Below, one piece after another: positions 1-10,951 of a stretch of DNA of 64,000 nucleotides (its first letter is position 1; each line of letters opens with the position of its first letter). This DNA comes from Kappaphycus alvarezii. Taxonomy: Eukaryota; Rhodophyta; Florideophyceae; Gigartinales; Solieriaceae. The position numbers were made by a program, and so were the translations under genes. The notes under the pieces were generated by a model. The model was not told where the DNA came from. It made no database searches and was given only the letters and a program-made list of their open reading frames with translations. The stretch covers positions 1 through 64,000 of the forward strand of contig NADL03000046.1 of assembly GCA_002205965.3 (NCBI GenBank), written 5' to 3'.

Positions 1-410
1 AGTATAGGATCCCTTTTACTGCTGAGACAAAACTACTTTCAAGTGATCTTTCCCGTTCGTGGCGTTTCAGAACTTCGTGGGAGTCGAACACTCTATCACA
101 AACAGTACACCTAGGGGTCTCCTTTCTGTTCGCTACTCTAGTCCTATGACCCTTAGAATGAACGTGATCGTAGAATGTCTTAGCACTATTGCAGCTAATC
201 TGGCAGGTCTTGCAGTACCTCTTGTGCCTCGGCGGAACTCGCTTCTTCGCCTTCAGCTCCCTTTTCGCGACTCGATCGGCAAGCGCTTTGGCTTTCTTGG
301 CCGAGAGTCGTTGAATTTTTCTAATTGGCGTCTGTGGAGGTACTGACCTGCGGGGGATCCTATATCCTTCCTGGGCGACAAGAGGGCGAGCGTCGGCGGC
401 GGTGGTGTTG
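1..410 (-). pseudogene. C2H2 zinc-finger protein fragment, cut by window edge
   Basis: The minus strand from about 410 to 1 is open and has no ATG. It encodes a basic Lys/Arg/Ala-rich stretch (about 340-225), then a zinc-finger segment. Finger 1 (about 216-145) is complete: C-x2-C, twelve residues, H-x5-H, beginning YCKTC and ending HVHSKGH, close to the U1/matrin-type spacing. A second finger-like unit (about 105-50) has C-x2-C, twelve residues and one His, but lacks the last His. An overlapping minus-strand ORF in another frame (612-253) has a stop at 255-253 just beside the finger-bearing frame, so the 5' part may be joined through an intron or a frameshift. Such fingers bind DNA or double-stranded RNA. 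The partner and function are unknown, and it could be a host gene end or an accessory gene of a mobile element. Confidence 0.5.
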
Positions 411-612
411 TCGGTTCAATAACCTCGATCCTCTCCACACTTGACCTCCTCCCTGACGGTAAACCTCTGACCGATGGAGCCCTGGGCACTCGCGGCACCA
501 GGGCTAATTCCGAGTCTAGCACAACCCCGCAGAAGCAGGCACAGATAGTGGAAGTGATCGTCAGTAACAGCTTTATGGAATTACAAGTCTTTAGACCAAC
601 CAAAAGGTGCAA

Positions 613-1107
613 AGAGAATCACTTCGATGTGCAAAGAAATGGAATTATTCAAATAACTTACCAGAAACGTGAGACATATTCAACAGGCTGAGACAAACAA
701 ACGAAACAGGCAACGACACAGGGCGACTTACGGGAATCAAAGACAGAGATAGCGTTGAACTGGGCCCATAACCTGATGATGAGTTGCGATAGGGAAGGCT
801 GGTGGGAGAGAGGATGAAGCTGCGGGCTTGGCTACCCAGAATTTACTCGGAACTCTAAAATCCTGCCTTAAGTACAACCTACAACTACTCTCTAACTCAC
901 TGCGTCCACTAACAAAAAATAGAAACTGACCATTTGACGGATTTGAAACATATTGGCCCGGTGATAACGTCATTGGGGCATTTGGAACTGCTTCCAAAGT
1001 TGTCAAATTGTGTAAATAGGTTGGCCCAATACACACATCAATACAGTACCTTATTTTGTAAACTACCGAAACGAATTCCTTGTGCCAAAATAACGGACTC
1101 AATCCGT
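613..1107. other. No gene seen
   Basis: Short ORFs on both strands overlap here, but none has recognisable motifs or composition. The segment holds an ACTGGGCCCATAA motif near 758 that also occurs near 37017, beside a tRNA-like sequence. Confidence 0.5.
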
Positions 1108-1117
1108 CATACGTATA

Positions 1118-1278
1118 GAATCACACAACTGATTTTGGATGCAGTCGGCAAACCGTAATCATAATCAGAAACCTCATACATATGAGAATCACATAACTGA
1201 TTTTGGATGCAGCGGTAACCTTAATCATAACTAAAACCTCATACGTATTATGGAATCACATAACTGATTTTGGATGCA
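1118..1278 (+). repeat. Three-copy tandem repeat, 67-68 bp period
   Basis: The segment GAATCACAYAACTGATTTTG begins at 1118, 1186 and 1253, giving periods of 68 and 67 bp. Between the copies a second block (cgtaatcataat / cttaatcataac followed by aaacctcatac) is also kept. Copies differ by a few substitutions and single-base indels, so the array is moderately old. Nothing here looks coding. Confidence 0.85.
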
Positions 1279-1375
1279 GCCGGCGGATACAGCAGGCATT
1301 CTACTGTACCTGGAGAGACCGGAGCGGTGTAGCCATGATAGTATTTTCATAACCAACTCCCACTGTACGAACTCA

Positions 1376-1462
1376 AGTGCAGTAAGAAGTACAGTACGAG
1401 GTACAGTAAGAAGCACAGTACGAGGTACAGTACGAAACTCGACACCAGTACAGTATGTATAC
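1376..1462. repeat. GTACAGTA-based short tandem repeat
   Basis: The stretch is a run of roughly 10-12 bp units of the form gtacagtacgag / gtacagtaagaa, repeated about five to six times. It is one of the densest examples of the TACAGTA motif that recurs across the window. The ORFs that cross it on either strand encode only periodic Thr/Val/Arg or Ser/Tyr/Cys/Thr peptides and are not believed. Confidence 0.7.
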
Positions 1463-2069
1463 ACCACTGCACCAAAGGTTTCTACTCTTTGCTGTACCAG
1501 CGTACATCACATACACAACTGCCACCACGTACACGTGTACATACCTTACCTCGACATACCTCTTATACAGTATACTCCTCACCCACTTACAGTGCCTACC
1601 CATGTAAAATGACCCCATAAACACCATTCTGCCCTCTAAAATAGCTCAAAGTCAACCCTTACACCTCTACAGCCATTACACGTGTACATCACCAGCCAAT
1701 AGAATTGCAGCATTTGACCTATCAGCCAATAGGATTAAAACAGGCAATTCTTAGCCTAGGCATTATGGGCCAAGTTCCACTTGTCAACAATTATGCAAAA
1801 TTTGCATTTATCGTCGACCCCTCGAAAATGGCTTTTCGTCCCCGGCAACTTTGTTTTTCGGTATATTTGGCATATATTATCCTTCAGAACCACATATGTC
1901 CACGTGTACAGATATACAGCTTTCCCAACCTCCGTGCGAGACGTCTAGTCAAGGCGATGGGCGTGTGATCGTCTCACAAAATCACCAACAAGGCGTTCAT
2001 ATAGATGCCGTGATTTTGGAGACCAAGTGTCCGTCGGAAGCAATTACTTTGGGTATGGCAATACTACGC
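1463..2069. other. No gene seen
   Basis: Several short overlapping ORFs are present without recognisable motifs. A segment near 1700-1740 repeats 'agccaatagaattg' / 'agccaataggatta' 30 bp apart. Nothing else stands out. Confidence 0.4.
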
Positions 2070-5000
2070 TGTTGAGCATCAGGTGGGGATCCGCAGTCTT
2101 ATTTTTGTTAGTTTTAATTTCAGTTCTTTGCCGTCTTATGACAGCTGACAACTCGAGAAGATGCTTACAAGTATTACTTTACTTAACCGTTCAACATAAA
2201 ACTTGACCGTTATGTTTATGCACTGTACAGTGCTGTAAGCTTGAGCTGATCTACCTTAGATTAGCTCAAGCAGGTCTGGGGTTAGGCACTCACCGTCGTC
2301 TAAATATCTTCTGGAAACTTCCTTTGATCAACTGAAAGCATCAGTCGACTCGCCATAAAGTCTACATAAGCCCTGGCCTCTCTCTATCTTCTACCTGAGT
2401 AAAGTTCCTCACCACCTTCTCCTCTCTAATCTCTCCTTCTTGTTCCTTCACTCTCTTCACCCTTCTTTCTCCCCTCCTGCTCTCCTTTGCTCTACCTCAC
2501 TCTCTGTCTCGATTGCTCGCTCCCTATATCTCGTTATGTCCATCAATTTTGAGGTGGACGAGGACACTATAATGGGAAACTTGCCAGGTCGCGAGCTCAA
2601 GGCTCCCTGGAGGGACCGGCTCGAGGCTGGGTCCCCCTTTTAGGGCGCCATCCCTATTTAGTGTGCGTGTCAAGATTCCACTCGATTATGGTAGCCAATA
2701 GCGTGCCGGCAAGTGGTGAACCGTATACGCACTATGCACCGTCGTACTTGCTGGGTAGAGTTGGAACGCGAGTATGAATAAAATCCTCCCTCTTTACAAG
2801 AGCGAAAAGGAGGAGGCAGACACATTTTTTGAACATCATTGCTACGCTCAGGCATATGCCATTATTTGCGCAGGAACGGTTCGTCGACCGTGCGTGGATA
2901 ATAGCTGGGACGTACGTCGACCCCGCTGTTGATGTTTTGTGCCTCAGCAAACCACATTCGCGAATTGAAAACTTATTTTGGTTTCTCCTTTTCCCAACAA
3001 CTTTCTTGAATTAATCTCTGGTTCCCCTTTACCAATTAAATCTAATCATGTCCTCCGCCCGCGGCGATAATCCAGAACCCCTCAGCGAAGCACATCGTCT
3101 ACCGCTAATGTTGGCGAGGGAAATCAAGACACGGAGGGAAGGGCAAGTCAAGTTTCATTGGTTTTGATCAGTGGTAATGATATGAATGCACTCTTTAGCG
3201 CACAAAGAGGCTTCATAGTGAGCATCAGAATGCTTGATGCACAGGGATCGCTCACAGGTGGATCTAAATTCTTGGAGACATGTTTCCTCCCTCTTTGATT
3301 TTAAGAAAGTACATCTGCGACTTACCGGCAGCTTAAAAAAGTCTTCGAGATTTTTGATTGCGTGGGGGCACTAATCTTCCCAAACTCGTTCCGCAGGATA
3401 TTCATGGCTCTTGCAAGCGGCCTATACGAATTAAATGAAGATACTCAAGTTGCGGAAGAAATAGAGAAGATTCTGGTTGATGCTGGACGCCGCCTCGGTA
3501 CCGATATCTCACCAGACCGACCATGAAGTTCAACCACGATCTTCCAAAATCATCGCAACTCACCATATGAACAGAGTTGCGCATAACGTCGGCATGCGTC
3601 TCAAGGAAGAGAGCAAAAAGTTCTCAGGTGCGCTCCGGGAATCAAAGATGGAATTTGTGGATGAATTCCTCCACATATGTCGAGACTATAGTCTTAACAA
3701 CGTTCAAAAGTTGCAGTAGCTGCATAATCTATTGCGGGGTGACGCGAAACGTTTTTGCATTAATAAAGTTGAGGGTGTTGCAGGTGGCTTCCAACAAGCT
3801 GTGGAGATGATTGAGGGATAGTTTAACTCTCATCTTCGGCAGAAAAGAGTTAAGAACTTTCTTCGTGTACTTAAGATGAACAGCTTTACCAACAAAGGGG
3901 TCTAGTCTTGCACTGCCCTCTCCATGATCTACATAAAGATTAAGAAGCTGTCAAGGCAGTGCCCTCGTTCTCATCAGGTCGAGGCACACAGAATCTAATT
4001 ATTGTGTAACTCTGTTGTCGGTATGGCCTGGGCCCGAGAACCTCTGGGCAGAGTTGCCGTACACAAGCTCACGTTCCAGCAACTGTATGCAGAGCTGTAA
4101 GCAGCGCTTCAGTTAGATGAGGAAGCTAAAATCTCTCTATTACGCGATCAAGCGGAGATGCCAGGCATGGAAACCAAAGGTGATGAAGGGAACGCTGTTT
4201 TCTATGCCGGTCGAGAAAACTATGTGCATACCTTAAGATATCCGAGGCAGAAGAGAAGCTTCAGGTCGAAGTCGCAACAAAATAATAAAGCAAGGACCAA
4301 ACCGATCCCTCGGAGATTTCTGATTGTTTTAACTGCGGAGGCCCACACCTCATGAAGCAGTGCAGCTTCCAATAAATGCATCCAGGGCAGCAGCGCGCCG
4401 TCTGAAATAATACCGCAAAAAGGATCGCTTGTCTCCACAACCAGTTCATCACGTGCTCGTGGATATCTAGCATCAGCTGGATGGAGATGAGAGCTATAAT
4501 GATGCTCGCGGAGAGGAAGAGTTAGTTGCAATGTTGTACGACGAAAGCAAAAGGGTGTAGGAATGCTTAATGGAGGAGATGGGAAGCATGACGGATCGCC
4601 AACTGTTATTGCCATTAGTGATAAGGTCAAACTACCACTTACCTGTAAAGGAGTAGAATTCCTTGGTGCATGCATTGAGTCTGCTGCACAATGAACCGTA
4701 ATTGGATTACGGCAAGCGCAATGCTATGAAAGTCACTGCGGAAAAACTCCAATCCCACTACGTCTTCAGAAGGCACCACTTTCACCTTCGGAACTCACAG
4801 GCAAACCGCTTTAGGAAGTATGGAGATCCGCGTACCAATATCTGAGGACGCATTTCTACTGGTCGTGGTCGAAATTGTAGAGCCCAACGTCCCATTTCTA
4901 CTCGGCCTCGATACTACGTGATCGTATAGCATGGTGCTGGATATGGAGTCGCAAACCCTCGAATCCAAGCGGCTTGGTTGTAAATTACCTCTTGTCTTTA

Positions 5001-7330
5001 AGTATGGTCACCTGTATTACGAGTGGATTTCTGACTTCCTCTTTACCGCTATGAAGATACATCGTATGGACAAGCGTTTCTATCACCCAGAAGCAGAACG
5101 ACTCCATGCCGTCATCAAAAGATCGGACCCGAGCAAAGAATTCCCTGATCTGCTTAAGGACATCAAAAGTATCAATGCTACTTGTGATAGTTGCCAACGA
5201 ATGGCACAAGGACCGCACCTTTTCGAAGTCGCTTTACCTTTTGGAACCATTATCTTCAATGCCACTGGTACTTGGACCTTGCGGAACTTGAAGTAGGCCA
5301 ACCCCTGCTCCACATGCAGTTGACAAGGACACGCGTTTTGGAGCGGCGGAGTTCCTTCGGGACCAATAAGCCCAAGGAACATGGGATAACTTTAAGGATA
5401 CATGGTGTTTTAGTTATGTCAAGTTCGCAGATGTCACCGCAGCAGACCAAGGTCCGCAGTTCAAGTCGAAGCGATGGGAAAGCCTGTGTGCCCCGGAAGG
5501 AGTGAAATTTCAGTTATCAAGAGTGCAGAGCCACAATGCGATAGGTTCAGGTGAGAGATACCATCCATTTCTCCGTAGTTTGTACCAAAAGATTCGGCAC
5601 GCGCACCCTTCCATATCTCCAATAGTGCACTTACCCTAGCTGTAAAAGCGTTGAACGATACTGCAGGCCCGAACGGTTTGGTTCCTGTGCTTTTGGTTTT
5701 TGGAATCATGCCACGAGTTTCATTCGTGCCTGTCGCACTACCAGGCCAGGTGGAGCGGATGAAGGCCTTGCAAGCGGCGAGAAGTGAGATGGCACGGCTT
5801 ATGGCGAGTGCCCGGATAGAAAGAGAGCTGAAACTAAATGCGCCTGCTGCAGCAGACAAGGATATCAAGATTGGCGAGAAAGTTCTCTTTTACCGTGAGA
5901 AACCGATACGAAAGTGGGTGGGACTGTACAGAGTTCTTGACGTAAATGTAAAGGTGTTCTCTGTTGACATTAACGGAGCAAGAACACAAATATCAGTAGG
6001 TAAAGTTGAAACCTACAAGGAGACTACCGATGAGGGCGTAGGAAGAGGAGCGGATGAAGTTGGCGAAATGATAAACGCATCGCTGCCAGGCCTTGCGCAA
6101 GGTGATTTGCTTGACAACCCCGCACTTGATTCATCTTCTGCTCCAACTGGAGACATAATTGCTGACTCGGAAAGGGTAGCACGAGAAACGGGAAACTCAT
6201 AAATTGAGTCTGAATCACTGCAGTCCTTGGATCCTTCTGAGAACATGCCAATCTGAAGCTTCTTCTCCATAATGGAGGTACACCTATCGGAGATTCTTGA
6301 ACCAGGTGATCCTCGTGCCGAATCAGATGAGTTCCGACAGGCTAAACAGGACGAAGTCGGGGGCCTTCGGAATCGTGGAACTTGGAAGACTATTCCCAAG
6401 AGGGCCTTAAAGAAGGATGCAAACGTATAATTTGTATTGAGTATCAAGAATTTAGGGTCAGAAAAGGAGAAGGCCGAGGCTCGCTATGTTGCACAAGGGA
6501 ATAAGTACAAGGACAAGCCGCACATGGTGCACAATATCACCACCCTACGGCGAAGCTCGACAAGGCTTATTGTTTCTGTTGCCACAGTGAAGAACAATCG
6601 CCTATTCTCACATGACTTTAACCAAGCGTATCTACAGAGCAAGGAGAATTTGACTCGCTAGATCTTCCTGCTCCCGAAAAATAAAGATCCGAAACTATTT
6701 GGACTCGAATAAAATGAACTCCTGCTTCTCCTAAAACCTTTGTACGGCACTGTCGAAGCTAGTGATTACTGGGGAGTCACCGTAGACACGAAACCCGTGC
6801 AGAGCTAGGCCTCCGTCCTCTTGATGGAGACCCATCGATGTACATCAAACCAAACAAGGATGATGTAGATGGTGTCATGGGCAACTACAAAAATGATGGT
6901 GCTCTCTGCAGTAACAAGAAATTTCAGAAGCTGACTGATGAAACACTGGAGTGGTTTCAGGCAAAACCAAGGGAGCGGGGCAGCTTTGAATTCTTTAGAA
7001 GGAAGTGAAAACTGTCCAAGATGGCTCTTTCAACATCAACTACACTACGTACTGCAAGAAGTTAAAGAGCAGTATTTGCCCGACAGACGCTTGCTTTGCA
7101 CAATTCAGATCTCGTCGCGCGATATTTGCATGGATTGGTCATACGAGGCCAGATTTATGCTGCAAATGTAGAACTCAATGCGTTCGTTCCTCTGCGCACA
7201 CTCACGTCGGCCCTCAGCAGCCGTCTTTATTGACCCTCAGCGGTCTCGAACTCAACTGTCCGGTGTTCTACAGTAACATGGCGGCGGAAACCATCAAGGA
7301 CACTTGTCCCATATCTGTAAGATACTAGGG
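2070..7330 (+). mobile_element. Ty1/copia LTR retrotransposon fossil 1
   Basis: A degraded copia element reads left to right. A possible 5' LTR begins TGTTGAG at 2070, followed by a pyrimidine-rich leader (about 2390-2530). Recognisable parts in order are: gag (about 3030-4370, with a helical segment around 3600-3720 and a CCHC-like knuckle near 4330-4365); protease (about 4800-4915); the pre-integrase zinc region (about 5060-5220); integrase C-terminal part with the family's GPNGLVP-type segment (5651-6200); and reverse transcriptase/RNase H pieces (about 6440-7170). The order integrase before reverse transcriptase is what separates copia from gypsy. No clear 3' LTR was found. It is broken in many places (well over ten) and looks old. 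Confidence 0.8.
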
Positions 7331-7486
7331 TTATCTTGCCTACGTACAGTAGAGTACAGTAGAATGCAGTTGTGTTGGTCCCTCAAGCCGGACCCGGCCT
7401 TTCCTCTACGCCGGCATCATTTGTACTGTACCTAGCGCCGCACACAAGCGGTGTTTAACAATGTACACACTATTTGGAATAGAGAT
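7331..7486. other. Intergenic spacer with TACAGTA motifs
   Basis: This stretch links the copia fossil and the piggyBac-type element. It contains three or four TACAGTA/TACTGTA-type motifs (about 7345-7365 and 7425) and nothing coding. Confidence 0.4.
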
Positions 7487-7526
7487 CTAGTGTCTATCCG
7501 TCATGGCACTGTCCTCATATGAGGAC
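7487..7526 (+). repeat. Left terminal inverted repeat, piggyBac-type 1
   Basis: It matches the reverse complement of 10254-10291 over CTAGTGTCTAT and again over CACTGTCCTCATATGAG, with a short variable spacer between. It carries a perfect 16-bp palindrome. Confidence 0.85.
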
Positions 7527-7699
7527 AAAATATAGGAAGTACTGTATTGTGGTAGTCAAATAAATTTTTTTGTCCGAATATTTATTAGTAAAAACATTGC
7601 ACTGTAAAGAGTTACAGTGGTGTTCGACTGATCGACGTACTGAAGATGCAATAAATTCCAACTTTATATACTCCCAGTCACCTCCTCACATCGATCACT

Positions 7700-7775
7700 G
7701 GAATGGTGGCTTATGATGCGAACCGTAGGTTCCTGACCCAGAGATCTTGAGTTCGATTATCGCTGGTCTTCTGTA
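7700..7775 (+). other. tRNA-like promoter boxes, possible SINE remnant
   Basis: An A-box-like TGGCTTATGATG and, about 43 bases on, a B-box-like GAGTTCGATTATC have the spacing of an internal RNA polymerase III promoter. I could not fold a full cloverleaf. It sits inside the 3' part of the piggyBac-type element, so it may be a tRNA-derived retroposon that inserted there, or chance. Confidence 0.25.
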
Positions 7776-7989
7776 AGAAGTCCGAGAATTTCAACGGGAA
7801 CTCGACTGGTTGTGAAAAAGCTGCTGTCTCAGCGCCATTAGGAATCCACTTAAACATGAGACAGAATACGGTGATATCTCATAAAGGGATAATTCAGTAC
7901 GCCCCAGACAGCAGCTCCCTTCGCAAGTCAGATGACGCAAGTAAAAGCAGTAGGGGGCTATAGAAATATAAGTCATTGATCATTTTTCC

Positions 7990-9960
7990 TTTTATAACAA
8001 AAAAGTCGCACTATTATATCAACTTGGAATCCTTTTTGAAATCCATATGATGTTTCTCCGGCACTTGTTCCATAAGGCAACACCTTTTTGTGCTCGCGTG
8101 ACAGATAAAACATCACCAAGGCCGTTGTCACGGCAAGTAGAACAAAGAAATTTTGACTTACTGGCCTTACAAACTCGACAGCGACCTTGGTAAGATGCGT
8201 TAGTACACTCACCATTACTCAATTTCCTCTTCTTTGTTTTCAAGCAAGATGAGTTCCAATCCCTGAAACGGAGTCCAACGACTCGTTGTCATCCTCAGTT
8301 TCTAAGCAGTTCTGCCCTACATGATATCGAATCAAAATTATTCTCAATGAGTTTCTTCGGCAAGCATCTCATAAAACTTGGATTGTGATAAGAAGAGTCT
8401 TGGACCGAGAGAATGCTTATACAGTAAAATGATCGACAGGAGAGAGGAATTGGCCTTGAACGGCCAATCTTTGACTTCAAATTTCTTCTCAGTTCCAAGG
8501 GTATCTAGTCTACATCTGTTTTGACGATCGATTTGAGAACACGTGTCGTAGAACCTCTCCACAGCATCTGGAACTGAAATATCGAATTCCACTTTCCTTG
8601 TCTCGCCATCCACAGCTCTCCATCTTTCCCTACAAATTGGGGTTCTCTGATTTTGTATGGCAACTGCTGACGAAATATTTTCGTTCTCTATACATCCACA
8701 ACACAGCCATTAAAGTTTTTTTGGTGTCAGTTTTCCTCGAAACCAGCGAGATATGATCCCCGCGCTCCGTGAGCTCCTGTGACGAGAAGTGTTGCATCGT
8801 AATTTACTTAACCGCATTCTTGACCACACCAATAAATCTCGTTCCATATCTCATCCAGGCTTCCGCAGTTGACACCGATGCAAAAAAGGAATCCCACATA
8901 CGAAGCGACCTGTCTTCACAGGTGCGGTGCTGTGACAGAATTGCTCTGTGAAGCCACGCAGAAGGCCACCCGTTTCCCAATCACGAGCTCCAATCTCAAC
9001 ATTATTCCAGACTGGCCACATGAAGAAGCCTTCAATTTCGCATCCATTCTCGGGCTTTCTGTCATAGGCAACGTAATGTGGGAGTCCTTTGTTGATCCAA
9101 CCTCCCCCAAGACCGTACCATCTGCTAATACTTTCATCGACGCCGATATGAGAAGATGGCGTGACATGTTGCCTGCTGTGGTCATTAATGGCCTTCAAAA
9201 AATCCACTTACCAGAGACCATATCGAGTCATCCAAGGGCCTTTCCTCCCGTTCAGAAGTGTGACTGAAGCAAATGTTTGCCAAAATCAGCTCAAACTTTC
9301 TACGTGACCTGATCTTTCCAAAGCTCGGTGCTGGAATGTACTTCGATCCAGATTCACTCCAGAGGTCGCAGCGGTTTGAAAATCAAAACCTTTTCATTAG
9401 TATGAGAATCCCAAAGGACTTCAATATCTCTCCTAACGAAACTGGATGATTGCCAATGGCATCCAATCTATCATTTGTAAGGTCACTTGTGACGTTTACG
9501 TGACAGAGCGGAAACATGCTCATAAAGCATTCAAATGGAGATAATTCTCGAGGAGCACAACCATACGCGAGAGTATTACCAGAGTAGCCAGTTATTTTGC
9601 AGCTTTTCCCGGACACATTTTCACTAATACGTGTGAAAATCTCCCGATTGGTCCATGATCATCCATGAGAAAAACCGGTGCATCTGATTGATGCACTGTG
9701 GAATCATCGGAATTCCCATTCGATGGCGACGGAGACGGTTGAAGAGCGTCCAAACCTTCAAGTAACGCTTCGTTTGGCAATTAAGCGTTCCTTCCTCCAC
9801 TGCAACGTCTGTTGAAGGCCACTCCGCTTTGATGTTGAAAATCTTCAACGTGACAGTTTTGAGACGGTCACGTATCTTCCAGCTTGCCTCCACTGACTTC
9901 CTCCTTCGATTGCTTACAATGTCGATGAGGACGGCAATGACGGTTCCAGCGAGCAATTTC
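7990..9960 (-). pseudogene. piggyBac-type transposase (DDE_Tnp_1_7), broken
   Basis: The gene reads from about 9960 down to 7990 and should cut and paste the surrounding element. An N-terminal segment (9956-9624) is followed by the family's opening block at about 9616-9383 (ELSPFECFMSMFP, then TNDRLDAIGNHPVSLGEIL). The catalytic block is at about 9207-9040 (VDESISRWYGLGG, GLPHYVAYDRKPENGCEIE). A later block lies at 8613-8344 (VPDAVERFYDTCSQIDRQNR), and the C-terminal cysteine-rich zinc domain at 8243-8140 (CRVCKASKSKFLCSTC). The catalytic block jumps frame near 9040 and the other blocks lie in different frames or are separated by stops, so at least four breaks are present. Residue motifs are well kept, which suggests loss of function is not very old. 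Confidence 0.8.
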
Positions 9961-10253
9961 GTCTTCCCAGCTGACCAATACAGGAGCTACATTCCGCAGA
10001 TGATGCAACAAGGGAAGCACGGCAGTTAATGGGATTTCCTGGAACGGTTCGTGGATCCATTTTTCTGAAATATGAGGGGAAGTTCGATGGGTATCGCGTC
10101 AGGAAAAGTTGTTTCTGCGTTGAGCAGAGTGGTAATTCTCGAAAAGATTGTTTTGATCGAGTATATACATGTTTAAAATAGTTTAAATAGTACGTGGGAA
10201 CTAAAAATAGGCGGCTAGAAAAATTTTGTATTTAGAAAAATAGTTATTAAAAG

Positions 10254-10291
10254 TTTTTCTCATATGAGGACAGTGGTCCAATAGACACTAG
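10254..10291 (-). repeat. Right terminal inverted repeat, piggyBac-type 1
   Basis: This is the mirror of the left end at 7487-7526. Outside it the sequence returns to unrelated flank (agagagaatg). Confidence 0.85.
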
Positions 10292-10879
10292 AGAGAGAAT
10301 GACGCCTCTGCCCAGGATTGTAAAACAATGGCAAAGAAATCGAATCATGAAAGGGGAAGACTGGGTGGGCACGGTCCGGTGGTTGGCCGGATGGGTGATT
10401 GGCATGAAGCACGCAGCACATGGGAGCTGTCATATGGCGTTGGGATTCAAGGAAGGCACCTGCGCTGAAATGGCCATTTTTGAGTTCTGATCATTTTCCT
10501 TAGAGGCATTGGGGCGGGGTTTTCGTTGTATCATACCGCAGATGCACCAGAGTACCTGCAGATATGACATTGTTTGATGACCACTTAAAGTAATAAATTC
10601 GTATCGTGCACTGCACTGTACTGTACAGTGTACAGTACTGTACAGTATGTCCAAGAGACAGTTTGATCCAATTCGCCATACTGTAGATGTCAATGGTGAA
10701 AGGCATACTAATAAATATAGAAAACTTAGAATCTAAGTAATAATTGTACAATACGGAACGAGGGTAGCACGCAAACAACCCTTACTTACCTACAGAGACT
10801 GAGATAGTACAGTACTATAGAGGCCAGAGAAGTAGTATCTACTCCCCTATTTCCCAAGGAGATAAAAAATTTAGTGGCG
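10292..10879. repeat. Spacer with dense GTAC palindrome cluster
   Basis: No gene was recognised. At 10608-10649 the sequence is built from overlapping ACTGTAC/GTACAGT units (TGTACAGTGTACAGTACTG in its middle) that can fold back on themselves. A further TAGTACAGTACTA palindrome lies near 10806. Confidence 0.6.
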
Positions 10880-10951
10880 TAGTGGATAATAAATATAGAA
10901 ACTATAGATAAAATACACAACAAGTAACTAAGAAGAAAAATAGAACACAGC

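Larger units (their letters stand above)
7487..10291 (-). mobile_element. piggyBac-type DNA transposon 1 with terminal inverted repeats
   Basis: The ends are visible. The left end starts CTAGTGTCTAT at 7487 and continues to CACTGTCCTCATATGAGGAC. The right end, read in reverse from 10291, starts CTAGTGTCTAT and reaches CACTGTCCTCATATGAG. Each end also contains a CTCATATGAG palindrome, extended to the perfect 16-bp GTCCTCATATGAGGAC on the left (7511-7526). The element is 2805 bp including CTAG at both ends, and encodes a piggyBac-type transposase on the minus strand. The CTAG may be the end of the repeat or a 4-bp target duplication in place of the usual TTAA. Confidence 0.85.

Noticed and set aside
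1231-1627. ORFs with Ser/Tyr/Cys/Thr or Thr/Val/Arg repeats
   Set aside because: They are translations of the GTACAGTA tandem repeat.
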